From DASSBG01 sp965651365 (GTDB lineage: Bacteria; Pseudomonadota; Gammaproteobacteria; Xanthomonadales; Rhodanobacteraceae): 17,895 nt of DNA. A program made the translations under genes and the position numbers. Where the stretch lies: the NCBI GenBank assembly GCA_965651365.1, contig CBFGSA010000056.1, forward strand, positions 1 through 17,895, given 5' to 3'. The notes under the pieces are model-generated. The model had not been told where the DNA came from. It did no database searches and worked only from the letters and a program-made list of their open reading frames with translations. Position 1 is the first letter of the stretch. Every line of letters starts with the position of its first letter. This document shows, piece after piece, positions 1 through 6,391 of this stretch.

Positions 1-1
1 C

Positions 2-1069
2 CTGCCCAGCGACAGTGAACTGCTGGAGCGCAAGGCCCAGGGCAAGGGCCTGACCCGGCCCGAACTGGCGGTGCTGCTGTCCTATGACAAGATCAAGCTC
101 TACGATCAGCTGCTCGATTCGGATGTTCCCGAAGACCCCTATCTCTCGCGCGAGCTGAGCCGCTATTTCCCCGAGCGCCTGCGCAAGGATTTTGGCCCGC
201 ACATGCAGCGCCACCGCCTGAAGCGCGAGATTATCGCCTCGGCCGTGACCAATTCCACCGTCAACCGGATGGGCGCGACCTTCATGATGCGCATGCAGGA
301 GGATACCGGCCAGAATCCCGCCGCCATCGCCAAGGCCTTCACGGCAGCGCGCGAGATCATTGACGCGCGTGCGTTGTGGGCCGACATCGAGGCGCTGGAT
401 GCGCAGGTGGCCGAGGCAACCCAGATCGACGCCAAGTTGCAGACCTGGAGCCTGCTGCGCCATTTGACCCGCTGGCTGCTCAACCGCCAGGCTGGCAGTC
501 TGGATATTGCCGAAAACGTGGAGCGCTACCAGCCGGTGGTGACCCGTCTGCGTGATGCTCTGCCGGAGGTGCTGACAGCCACCGGCAAGGGCGACTTCAA
601 CGGCAACGCCGAAAAGTGGGAGGGCCTGGGCTTTGGTGAGCCGCTGGCACAGCGCCTGGCACGCTCGCCGGTCCTGCGTGCCGCGCTGGACATGGCCGAG
701 GTTGCCCACAGCTGCGATCAGCCGGTCGAGCGCGTGGCCGGAGCTTTCTTCGGACTCGCCGAAGCGCTGGATCTGGACTGGCTGCGCAGCGAAATCGAGT
801 CGTTGCCGGTGGAAAGCCGCTGGCACGCGCAGGCGCGTGGCTCCCTGCTGGACGAGCTGAACCAGCAGCATCGGGCGCTGGCGGCGCAAGTGGTTGCCTG
901 GGATCGCGAGCTGCCTGCCGACAAGCTGGTCGCCGCCTGGCTCGATCGGGACGACGCCACCCTCAAATATACACGTACCATGCTGACCGAAATTCTGTCG
1001 CAGACTGCCGATTACCCGATCGTGTCCGTGGCCGTGCGCCGGCTGGCCCTGCTGGCCCAGGCCGCCTGA
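2..1069 (+). CDS. gdhB: NAD-specific glutamate dehydrogenase, C-terminal part (5' end outside window)
   Basis: The reading frame is open from base 2, so about 355 C-terminal residues are present and the start lies upstream. The visible block GKGLTRPELAVLLSYDKIKL, followed by a long helical region (DVPEDPYLSRELSRYFPE, REIIASAVTNSTVNRMG), is characteristic of the C-terminal domain of the very large (about 1,600 residue) bacterial NAD-glutamate dehydrogenases of the GDH-180 class. These enzymes oxidatively deaminate glutamate to 2-oxoglutarate and ammonia with NAD+, and act mainly in glutamate catabolism in the cytoplasm. The catalytic dehydrogenase domain is upstream and not visible. The stop TGA is followed within 10 bp by the first of two palindromic repeats, which may protect or end the transcript. 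The family call is firm; the gene symbol follows Pseudomonas usage. Confidence 0.93.
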   Translation: MPSDSELLERKAQGKGLTRPELAVLLSYDKIKLYDQLLDSDVPEDPYLSRELSRYFPERLRKDFGPHMQRHRLKREIIASAVTNSTVNRMGATFMMRMQEDTGQNPAAIAKAFTAAREIIDARALWADIEALDAQVAEATQIDAKLQTWSLLRHLTRWLLNRQAGSLDIAENVERYQPVVTRLRDALPEVLTATGKGDFNGNAEKWEGLGFGEPLAQRLARSPVLRAALDMAEVAHSCDQPVERVAGAFFGLAEALDLDWLRSEIESLPVESRWHAQARGSLLDELNQQHRALAAQVVAWDRELPADKLVAAWLDRDDATLKYTRTMLTEILSQTADYPIVSVAVRRLALLAQAA

Positions 1070-1077
1070 GCTGCCGC

Positions 1078-1156
1078 GTGGATGCGCTGCGCTTATCCAC
1101 CCTGCGACAGATCTGTGCGGCGTAGGGTGGCCAAGCGAGCCTGCGAGCGCATCCAC
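1078..1156. repeat. palindromic intergenic repeat, copy 1 (79 bp)
   Basis: An imperfect palindrome opens with GTGGATGCGCT and closes with AGCGCATCCAC, giving an 11-bp perfect outer stem. An inner stem pairs TCCACCCT with AGGGTGG. It is almost identical and in the same orientation as the copy at 1187-1267. It sits directly after the glutamate dehydrogenase stop codon. Repeats of this GTGGATGCGC...GCATCCAC style are common in proteobacterial intergenic regions. They may act as a transcript end or RNA-stabilising hairpin. Confidence 0.85.
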
Positions 1157-1186
1157 GCATCGCCTTTTCCAAACAGCGCACAGCAG

Positions 1187-1267
1187 GTGGATGCGCTTTG
1201 CTTATCCACCCTGCGATGGCAATTTGTGCGGCGTAGGGTGGCCAAGCGAGCCTGCGAGTGCATCCAC
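1187..1267. repeat. palindromic intergenic repeat, copy 2 (81 bp)
   Basis: This is the second, directly repeated copy of the 1078-1156 element, 30 bp downstream of it. It differs by two bases in the left arm, by a diverged loop that is 2 bp longer, and by a C-to-T change in the right arm. That change leaves a G-U wobble in the outer RNA stem instead of breaking it. It ends about 50 bp before nadK. Confidence 0.85.
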
Positions 1268-1307
1268 CGCGAACCTTCGCGAGCGCAACGCCCTGCAGCA
1301 ACTGCGC

Positions 1308-1313
1308 TACCAT
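1308..1313 (+). promoter_or_regulatory. possible -10 box of nadK (TACCAT)
   Basis: TACCAT lies 7 bp before the ATG at 1321. This would place the transcription start at or next to the first base of the start codon (leaderless mRNA). No good -35 box is visible and there is no Shine-Dalgarno sequence before the ATG, so this is tentative. Confidence 0.35.
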
Positions 1314-1320
1314 GCGAACC

Positions 1321-2082
1321 ATGAAAATTGCATTCGTTGCCAGCACCACCGACGCGGCGCAGGGCGCCATGGCGCGGCTGGCCGACGAATACGGCAATGT
1401 CGCGCTGGATCGGGCCGAGGTGATCGTGGCGCTCGGTGGAGACGGCTTCATGCTGCGTACTCTGCAGGAACACCATGCCCGCGGCATTCCGTTCTATGGC
1501 ATGAAGCTCGGCCGCATCGGGTTTCTCATGAACCGCTTCCATGAGGATGACCTGCTGGAGCGCCTGGCCCGGGCCCAGCCGGCAGTCCTGAAGCCGCTGC
1601 GCATGAGTGCGCGGCGGGCCAACGGCGACACCACTGAAGCGCTGGCCTTCAACGAAGTGTCCCTGTTGCGGCAGACCAACCAGGCCGCGCATATCGAGGT
1701 TTCCCTCAATGGCGCGCGCAAGCTGGAAACGCTGATCTGCGATGGCGTGCTGGTCTGCACACCGGCCGGGTCCACCGCCTACAACCTGTCGGCCCACGGG
1801 CCGATTCTGCCGCTGGATGCCAATGTGCTGGGCCTGACTCCGATCAGTCCCTTTCGGCCGCGGCGCTGGCGCGGTGCGCTGTTGCCGACCCGTACCCGCG
1901 TGGGCTTGCGCGTGCTCGACGGCAGCAAGCGACCGGTCAGTGCGACCGCCGATTTTCAGGAGGTGCGCGACGTGGCCGAGGTCAGTGTCGAGCAGGCATC
2001 GCAGCTTGAGGTAAGCTTGCTGTTTGACCCCGATCATCGGCTGGAGGAACGGATTCTCGATGAGCAGTTTGCACCCGACTGA
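1321..2082 (+). CDS. nadK: NAD kinase
   Basis: This 253-residue cytoplasmic enzyme phosphorylates NAD+ to NADP+ using ATP or polyphosphate. The diagnostic GGDG motif is at residues 39-42 (IVALGGDGFML). The NEVS segment is at 111-114, and the signature DGVLVCTPAGSTAYNLSA follows at about 141-158. The length matches the short bacterial form of the family. I chose the ATG at 1321 because the preceding codons back to 1258 lie in the palindromic repeat and do not look conserved; the ATG at 1312 is an alternative. The gene overlaps the next one by 23 bp, so the two are probably cotranscribed. The usual glycine before GP in the signature is a histidine here (SAHGP), a small departure that may be tolerated. 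Confidence 0.93.
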   Translation: MKIAFVASTTDAAQGAMARLADEYGNVALDRAEVIVALGGDGFMLRTLQEHHARGIPFYGMKLGRIGFLMNRFHEDDLLERLARAQPAVLKPLRMSARRANGDTTEALAFNEVSLLRQTNQAAHIEVSLNGARKLETLICDGVLVCTPAGSTAYNLSAHGPILPLDANVLGLTPISPFRPRRWRGALLPTRTRVGLRVLDGSKRPVSATADFQEVRDVAEVSVEQASQLEVSLLFDPDHRLEERILDEQFAPD

Positions 2083-3037
2083 CGCGCCCGCGGCGGGCCT
2101 GGACAGCGCGCATTCGGAGGCCTCGGTCGGTGATCATGTGCTGACCGTGGGCATCTCGTCGCGAGCCCTGTTCGACCTGTCGGAGAGCCATGCCGTATTC
2201 GAGCGTGACGGACTGGATGCCTATCGCGCCTGGCAGATCGAACACGAGGACGAAGTGCTGGCGCCGGGTGTGGCGTTTCCGCTGACGCGCAAGCTGCTGG
2301 CCCTCAACGCGCGTGATCCGCAGGTGCCCAGGGTCGAGGTGATCCTGTTGTCTCGCAACTCCGGCGACACCGGCTTGCGAATCTTCAATTCCATCCAGCA
2401 CTACGGGCTCGATATCAGCCGTGCCGCGCTGACCAGCGGTGCGCCGACCTCAAGTTACATTGCACCGTTCCATGCCGATCTGTTCCTGTCGGCCAACGGC
2501 GAAGACGTGGCACGTGCCCTGCGCGCCGGGGTCGCGGCCGCCACCATCCTGCCGTCTCCGGCCACGGAAAGCAGTTCCGAGCAGTTGCGCATTGCCTTTG
2601 ATGGCGATGCGGTCATTTTCGGCGATGAATCCGAGCGCCTGTCGGCCGAGCAGGGCATCGAGGCTTTCCATCACAACGAGGCCACGCGCTGGGCCGAGCC
2701 GCTGTCGGGCGGGCCGTTCCGCGGCTTTCTGTCGGCGCTGCACAAGTTGCAGGCAGCCTTTCCCGCCGAGGATGCCCCCATTCGCACGGCCCTGGTGACG
2801 GCGCGCTCGGCGCCGGCGCACAAGCGCGTGATCCTGACCTTGCGCGAATGGGATGTGCGCATCGACGAAGCGCTGTTCCTGGGTGGCCGCGACAAGGGAC
2901 CCTTCCTGCAGGCCTTCGGCGCCGACATCTTCTTCGACGATTCGCCCGCCAACATCGACTCGGCCCGCGGCAAACACGTCACCGCCGGCCACGTGCCCCA
3001 CGGACCACACAACATGCAGAGCAAAAATCCGGCATGA
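2060..3037 (+). CDS. cytosolic 5'-nucleotidase (PF06189 family)
   Basis: This 325-residue protein of the cytosolic 5'-nucleotidase I family hydrolyses nucleoside 5'-monophosphates (AMP/IMP type) to nucleosides. Haloacid dehalogenase-like motifs are visible: the nucleophile region AFDGDAVIFGDESE at about 179-192 (DGD at 181-183), VTARSAP at about 247-253, and the acidic FFDDSPANID at 291-300. The long N-terminal block with ILLSRNSGDTGLRIFNS is typical of the family. The ATG at 2060 has GGAGG at 2043-2047 and lies inside the 3' end of nadK. A TTG at 2024 would add 12 residues with no family support. Coupling to nadK suggests coordinated nucleotide and dinucleotide turnover, but that is inference. 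Confidence 0.88.
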   Translation: MSSLHPTDAPAAGLDSAHSEASVGDHVLTVGISSRALFDLSESHAVFERDGLDAYRAWQIEHEDEVLAPGVAFPLTRKLLALNARDPQVPRVEVILLSRNSGDTGLRIFNSIQHYGLDISRAALTSGAPTSSYIAPFHADLFLSANGEDVARALRAGVAAATILPSPATESSSEQLRIAFDGDAVIFGDESERLSAEQGIEAFHHNEATRWAEPLSGGPFRGFLSALHKLQAAFPAEDAPIRTALVTARSAPAHKRVILTLREWDVRIDEALFLGGRDKGPFLQAFGADIFFDDSPANIDSARGKHVTAGHVPHGPHNMQSKNPA

Positions 3038-3074
3038 GCAGCTCTTTACTCCGGATTGCCCGTGTGCGCTCGAC

Positions 3075-3088
3075 ATACTGGCGAGTAT
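3075..3088. promoter_or_regulatory. small inverted repeat ATACT-GGCG-AGTAT
   Basis: A 5-bp inverted repeat with a 4-bp spacer lies in the 136-bp gap between the nucleotidase and the 168-residue protein, followed by the palindrome GTATAC. It could be an operator or part of a promoter for the downstream gene. No convincing -35/-10 pair can be assigned. The rest of the gap holds nothing recognisable. Confidence 0.25.
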
Positions 3089-3173
3089 ACCTGCGCGCAT
3101 CATCGTCCGCATCGCGCCATGACGGCGTCTCGGCGATCACGCGACGGACGCTCATGAATAATCCGGGCATGGC

Positions 3174-3680
3174 ATGACGATGGCAGCGACAGAGCAATTT
3201 GTCGAGGTGGTGGAGACCGATTTCCTGGACTTCGGGATAGCGGCTTTGTTTCAACGCGTTTATCAGACGCCGCCCCCGGATTTTCCAACGCACTTTCTGG
3301 CCCGGGTCAAGGTGGAAGGCAATGACGAGCCACAGCTTGCCAGTTATGTTCATGCCACTGATCAGGGTGACGTGGTGTTGCTCGGCGGAGCCTGCACCGA
3401 CGGTGCGGTGCTCCGACAACTGAGCCCGGTGCAGCAGGCACATTTGCGCCGAATTGACGGCATTTACCGCTATCTCATGGAGGTGATGCAGACTCGCCTG
3501 CGCCAACGCTACAAGGCCATGCTGGCATGCTGCGGCGACGCTCGCTCTGAGCAGGTCATTCTTGATCAGGGCTGGCGGGCTACACCGCATCAGCACCTGT
3601 TTGTGCGCTGGCTGCAGGCATTGGGCGATGACGAAAAAGCGCGCATCATTGAAAGGGGCAAACAACTGATGCCCTTCTGA
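3174..3680 (+). CDS. uncharacterised 168-residue protein (possibly GNAT-like)
   Basis: I do not recognise this protein with certainty. It is soluble, with no signal peptide or membrane segment. It has an N-terminal mixed region (FLARVKVEGNDEPQLASYVH), a helical middle, and a C-terminal strand-like segment GWRATPHQHLFVRWLQALG. The pattern of an ILDQGW...HQHLFVRW strand near the end resembles N-acyltransferase folds. The acetyl-CoA loop (R/Q-x-x-G-x-G/A) is not evident, so no activity is assigned. Two starts are possible, ATG 3174 and ATG 3180; neither has a strong ribosome binding site. It stands alone between the nucleotidase and the histidine kinase on the same strand. Confidence 0.7.
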   Translation: MTMAATEQFVEVVETDFLDFGIAALFQRVYQTPPPDFPTHFLARVKVEGNDEPQLASYVHATDQGDVVLLGGACTDGAVLRQLSPVQQAHLRRIDGIYRYLMEVMQTRLRQRYKAMLACCGDARSEQVILDQGWRATPHQHLFVRWLQALGDDEKARIIERGKQLMPF

Positions 3681-3711
3681 ACGGAAATTGATGTCGGTGC
3701 CCTGGCTTGCA

Positions 3712-3726
3712 AGGTGCATGGCACCT
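3712..3726. terminator. small hairpin after the 168-residue protein (AGGTGC-ATG-GCACCT)
   Basis: A 6-bp perfect stem with a 3-nt loop lies 31 bp after the preceding stop codon. There is no following T-run, so an intrinsic terminator role is only possible. The remaining 150-bp gap up to the histidine kinase shows no clear promoter. Confidence 0.25.
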
Positions 3727-3832
3727 GTGCAGGGTATGGGTCAAGAGGAGGGTGTGCAGTGGGCAAGGGTATGCGGTCTGGCGCAACAAGTCGGGTTTCG
3801 TGTCCGTGTCGTGTGACGTGGCCGAATCATTG

Positions 3833-5449
3833 ATGTCGAATACGCGCAGTCTTCATCGGCGCGCAATGGACATTGCGCTGCATTGGTTGCTGGCGCGCCC
3901 GTTCTGGCTGCGTGCGCTGATGCTGTTCGCGGCGATCGCCACAACCCACGGATTTCTGTATTGGCACTCCAGTTTCTACTGGTATCTGCCGGGTGGTCTG
4001 CGTTTCATTCTTTTGCTTGTGCTGCCATGGCGGTATTGGCCGGTCATCATCTGCGCCGAGTTTTACGGTCGCTTCGCGAACGAAGTTCCACCTTATCCCA
4101 TCGTCTGGAGCGACGAGTTCTGGGGCAAGTTTTCCCAGCCACTTTCCTCATTGCCGGTGCTGTGGTGGCTGAAGCGGCGCTGGCGACCGCAGCACATCGA
4201 AAGGCCACATGGGATGTGGATTTTGCTGCTGGGCATCGGCCTCAACGGTCTGGCCAATGTGGCGGCCAATTTTGCCTATGTCAGCTTCACCTGGAACGGC
4301 TTTCTGGAGCGCAATGCACTCAATTGGGTGGTGACGGCGTTTGTCGGGTCGACCGATGTTGCGCTGGTGTTTGCGCCGGTGGCGGCGATGCTGGTGCTGG
4401 GCTTTGGCAAGTTGTTTCGTCAGCCGGGAATCTGGCGTGACCTGGCTGCGGCGGTAGGTTTCGTGGTGCTGCTGATGCTGGTCGCGGGCCTCGGCCTGGA
4501 CCGGGGCGGACTGCGGCATGACTACCTGCCGCTGTTGCTGCCTTTGCCGATGGTGTACTTCGCCTATCGTTATGGCTGGCGCGGCGCCGCATTGGCGCTT
4601 TTGGTGCTGGCCCTGGCGGAGGCGGTCAATATCCGCGCTGGCGTGTTCCCGGGCGTCAACTCGCGCAATCTGCTGCTGCTGGATCTCAGCGGCTTCATGG
4701 CGCTGCTGCTGGGCAGTGCCATGGACACGCAGCGCGACAACAAGCGTCAACTGGCCCGGCGCAACAGCGAACTGCGCGAATTGGGCATCCAGCTGCAAAA
4801 GGCCGCCAGACGCAACCTGCAACTGGAGGAGCGGCAGATCAAGCGCGTGGTCGGTGCCCTGCACGATGAACTGGGACAGAACCTGACCGCGCTGCGCACG
4901 CACCTGAAACTGGCCGAGCCGGAACTGGCCAAGGCCGGCGTGATCCACGTCGGCAAATCGCTGTCTGTACAGGTCGACCGGATGCGCCGTTCCGTGCGGG
5001 CATTGATGGATGGACTGCGGCCGGCGGCGCTCGACGATCTGGGCCTGGTTGCCGTTCTGCGTTCAGGCCCGATAGCGGAATTTGTCGAGCATGCCGGCAT
5101 TCGCTATCGGTTCCTGCTAGTTGGGGACGAGGAGCTGGCGGCGAGTCTGCGGCCGGAACTGACCACGGCGGTATACCGCATTGCCCAGGAATGCGCGACC
5201 AATTGCGTGCGGCATGCGCAAGCACGCCACTTTCATTTGCGCCTGCTGCTAACCCGTCGCCACGGCCAGTTGATGGTTGTGTTGCAGGCGCAGGACGATG
5301 GACTGGGGTTCATGCCGGAACAATTCAGCACCGGTGGCGGACGTGGCTTGCAGGGCATGCGTGATCGGGTGCTGGCGTTCCAGGGCGTGATCCACATCAG
5401 AAAACTGGAGCCGCACGGCACCCGCATCCGCGTCCTCCTGCTCCAGTAG
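3833..5449 (+). CDS. membrane sensor histidine kinase (MASE1-like sensor, HisKA_3)
   Basis: This 538-residue two-component sensor kinase is predicted to sit in the inner membrane. The N-terminal half (roughly residues 15-300) is a series of hydrophobic helices with the LPGGLRFILLLVLPWRYWP signature of MASE1-type sensors. A short charged coiled-coil stretch leads to the HisKA_3 dimerisation domain with H-box ALHDELGQNLTALR; the phospho-accepting histidine is His344. The HATPase domain follows with N-box ECATNCVRHA, DDGLGF from Asp488, and GRGLQGMRDRV. This is the NarX/UhpB-like kinase class that normally pairs with a LuxR-type regulator, but none is adjacent. The ATG at 3833 is preferred; the frame is open back to 3707 but the extra residues look non-conserved, and ATG 3866 is also possible. 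The TAG stop lies in a REP element. Confidence 0.88.
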   Translation: MSNTRSLHRRAMDIALHWLLARPFWLRALMLFAAIATTHGFLYWHSSFYWYLPGGLRFILLLVLPWRYWPVIICAEFYGRFANEVPPYPIVWSDEFWGKFSQPLSSLPVLWWLKRRWRPQHIERPHGMWILLLGIGLNGLANVAANFAYVSFTWNGFLERNALNWVVTAFVGSTDVALVFAPVAAMLVLGFGKLFRQPGIWRDLAAAVGFVVLLMLVAGLGLDRGGLRHDYLPLLLPLPMVYFAYRYGWRGAALALLVLALAEAVNIRAGVFPGVNSRNLLLLDLSGFMALLLGSAMDTQRDNKRQLARRNSELRELGIQLQKAARRNLQLEERQIKRVVGALHDELGQNLTALRTHLKLAEPELAKAGVIHVGKSLSVQVDRMRRSVRALMDGLRPAALDDLGLVAVLRSGPIAEFVEHAGIRYRFLLVGDEELAASLRPELTTAVYRIAQECATNCVRHAQARHFHLRLLLTRRHGQLMVVLQAQDDGLGFMPEQFSTGGGRGLQGMRDRVLAFQGVIHIRKLEPHGTRIRVLLLQ

Positions 5450-5506
5450 GAGCGGCCCACGGCCGCGATAGCGAAAGGTCCCATCGCGCGCATGGCGCGC
5501 TATTAC
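5446..5506. repeat. inverted REP pair (BIME-like) between convergent genes
   Basis: Two REP-like palindromes face each other. On the plus strand GTAGGAGCGGCCCACGGCCG starts at 5446. On the minus strand GTAATAGCGCGCCATGCGCG starts at 5506. They align over their whole length, each forming a GC-rich hairpin. The left one supplies the TAG stop of the histidine kinase (5447-5449). The right one supplies the TAA stop of the deacetylase-like gene (5503-5505). A third, related copy is at 13405-13430. The pair probably serves as a bidirectional transcript end. Confidence 0.8.
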
Positions 5507-6339
5507 GGCTTGGCTGATTGTTGCAGGATGGCCTGCAGCTCCTGTGGCGACTTCCAGTGCCAACCGCAAATGTAGCGGGGCAGGTTCCAGATGTCGCTGG
5601 CTTCGTGGGCCGGCTCGGCGCCGTCCCCGAATGCAGCCTTCAGGCCGATCCCCGGGCCGTTCTCCGGCAGCCATTCCGTACGCAAGTACTCAGGCACATG
5701 GCCGAAGGGGTAGCAAAACAGGCTGGGGGCACGGGGTGCGAGATGATCGCCGAGAATCTGCTGGGCCACGCTGATCTCGGCTTCGGCGCGCTGCGCGTTG
5801 TTGACCTCCATGAAACTGCCGCGAGCCATATGGTCGGGGCCTGGCTCGTCAAGGCATGGGTGATTATGGTCAAAGCTGTGGTTTTCGATCGCCATCAGAC
5901 CCGATGCATTGGCTGCCCGCCACCAGCAGTCACGGATCCAGTCGCGGCCAAACAGGCGTGCTTCGTCCATGCGCTGGCGGGCATCTGCCGAGGCAATCAC
6001 GAACGCGCTCAAATGCAGCGTCGGCTGCGCATCGGCACTGCGCTCGATGCGGAAGTCCCGCAGACAGTTGAACAGGCTGCGTTGCATTCCGTGTTCAGGG
6101 TGGTCGAGGTCGAAAAAGTCGAAGTCGCTGCCGTCATCACAGCTCAGCGCCACGCAATTTGACAGGTCGCCGCGCCCGGTCTGGCCGAGGATCTGCTCCA
6201 CCACCCAGTGCAGGGGCACGACGCGCAGGCCCAGATCGTCGATCAGGCGCAGATCGGTGGCGAAGGCTACATGGTCGTTGTCGGCATAGTCGTTGCCGGC
6301 AATATTGACCGCGTGATAGGTCAGGATCGGTACGCGCAT
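5503..6339 (-). CDS. polysaccharide deacetylase-like protein (WalW-type)
   Basis: This 278-residue protein has the carbohydrate esterase 4/NodB-like layout: ILTYHAV at the N-terminus, the metal/catalytic motif ALSCDDGSD (equivalent to TFDDG), and the zinc motif ENHSFDHNHP (H-x3-H) mid-protein. SLFCYPFGHVPEYLRTEW is the Y-P-x-G motif. There is no signal peptide, so it is probably cytoplasmic. This resembles WalW-like proteins linked to surface polysaccharides, not secreted chitin deacetylases; the substrate is unknown. The family threonine/serine-phenylalanine before DDG is Ser-Cys here. It diverges from glutaryl-CoA dehydrogenase and converges on the histidine kinase. A TAGAAT box ends 6 bp before the start codon and no Shine-Dalgarno is visible, suggesting a leaderless transcript. 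Confidence 0.85.
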   Translation of the reverse strand: MRVPILTYHAVNIAGNDYADNDHVAFATDLRLIDDLGLRVVPLHWVVEQILGQTGRGDLSNCVALSCDDGSDFDFFDLDHPEHGMQRSLFNCLRDFRIERSADAQPTLHLSAFVIASADARQRMDEARLFGRDWIRDCWWRAANASGLMAIENHSFDHNHPCLDEPGPDHMARGSFMEVNNAQRAEAEISVAQQILGDHLAPRAPSLFCYPFGHVPEYLRTEWLPENGPGIGLKAAFGDGAEPAHEASDIWNLPRYICGWHWKSPQELQAILQQSAKP

Positions 6340-6345
6340 GGTCCG

Positions 6346-6351
6346 ATTCTA
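6346..6351 (-). promoter_or_regulatory. -10 box of the deacetylase-like gene (TAGAAT)
   Basis: TAGAAT on the minus strand ends 6 nt before the start codon at 6339, the normal distance from a -10 box to a transcription start. The mRNA would start at the A of the ATG. The -35 position holds only weak matches. Confidence 0.45.
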
Positions 6352-6356
6352 CCCGC

Positions 6357-6362
6357 TACAAT
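6357..6362 (+). promoter_or_regulatory. -10 box of gcdH (TACAAT)
   Basis: TACAAT lies 29 bp before the ATG at 6392, with a GAGGA ribosome binding site at 6378-6382. It lies only 5 bp from the opposing -10 box, so the two core promoters overlap. The -35 is weak. Confidence 0.5.
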
Positions 6363-6391
6363 GGGCGCCTTTCACTTGAGGACTCCGCGAC

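Noticed and set aside
1078..1267. Possible CRISPR array
   Set aside because: Only two long copies with a single 30-bp interval, and each copy is a palindromic element with unequal arms; no cas genes are nearby.
3101..3173. Long hairpin CGTCCG...CGGACG upstream of the 168-residue gene
   Set aside because: The 6-bp arms are separated by more than 30 bp of unrelated GC-rich sequence, which is expected by chance at this base composition.
4148..4948. 266-codon minus-strand frame over the histidine kinase
   Set aside because: Composition is Gln/His/Arg-rich with no domain pattern, and the opposite strand has clear HisKA_3 and membrane signatures.
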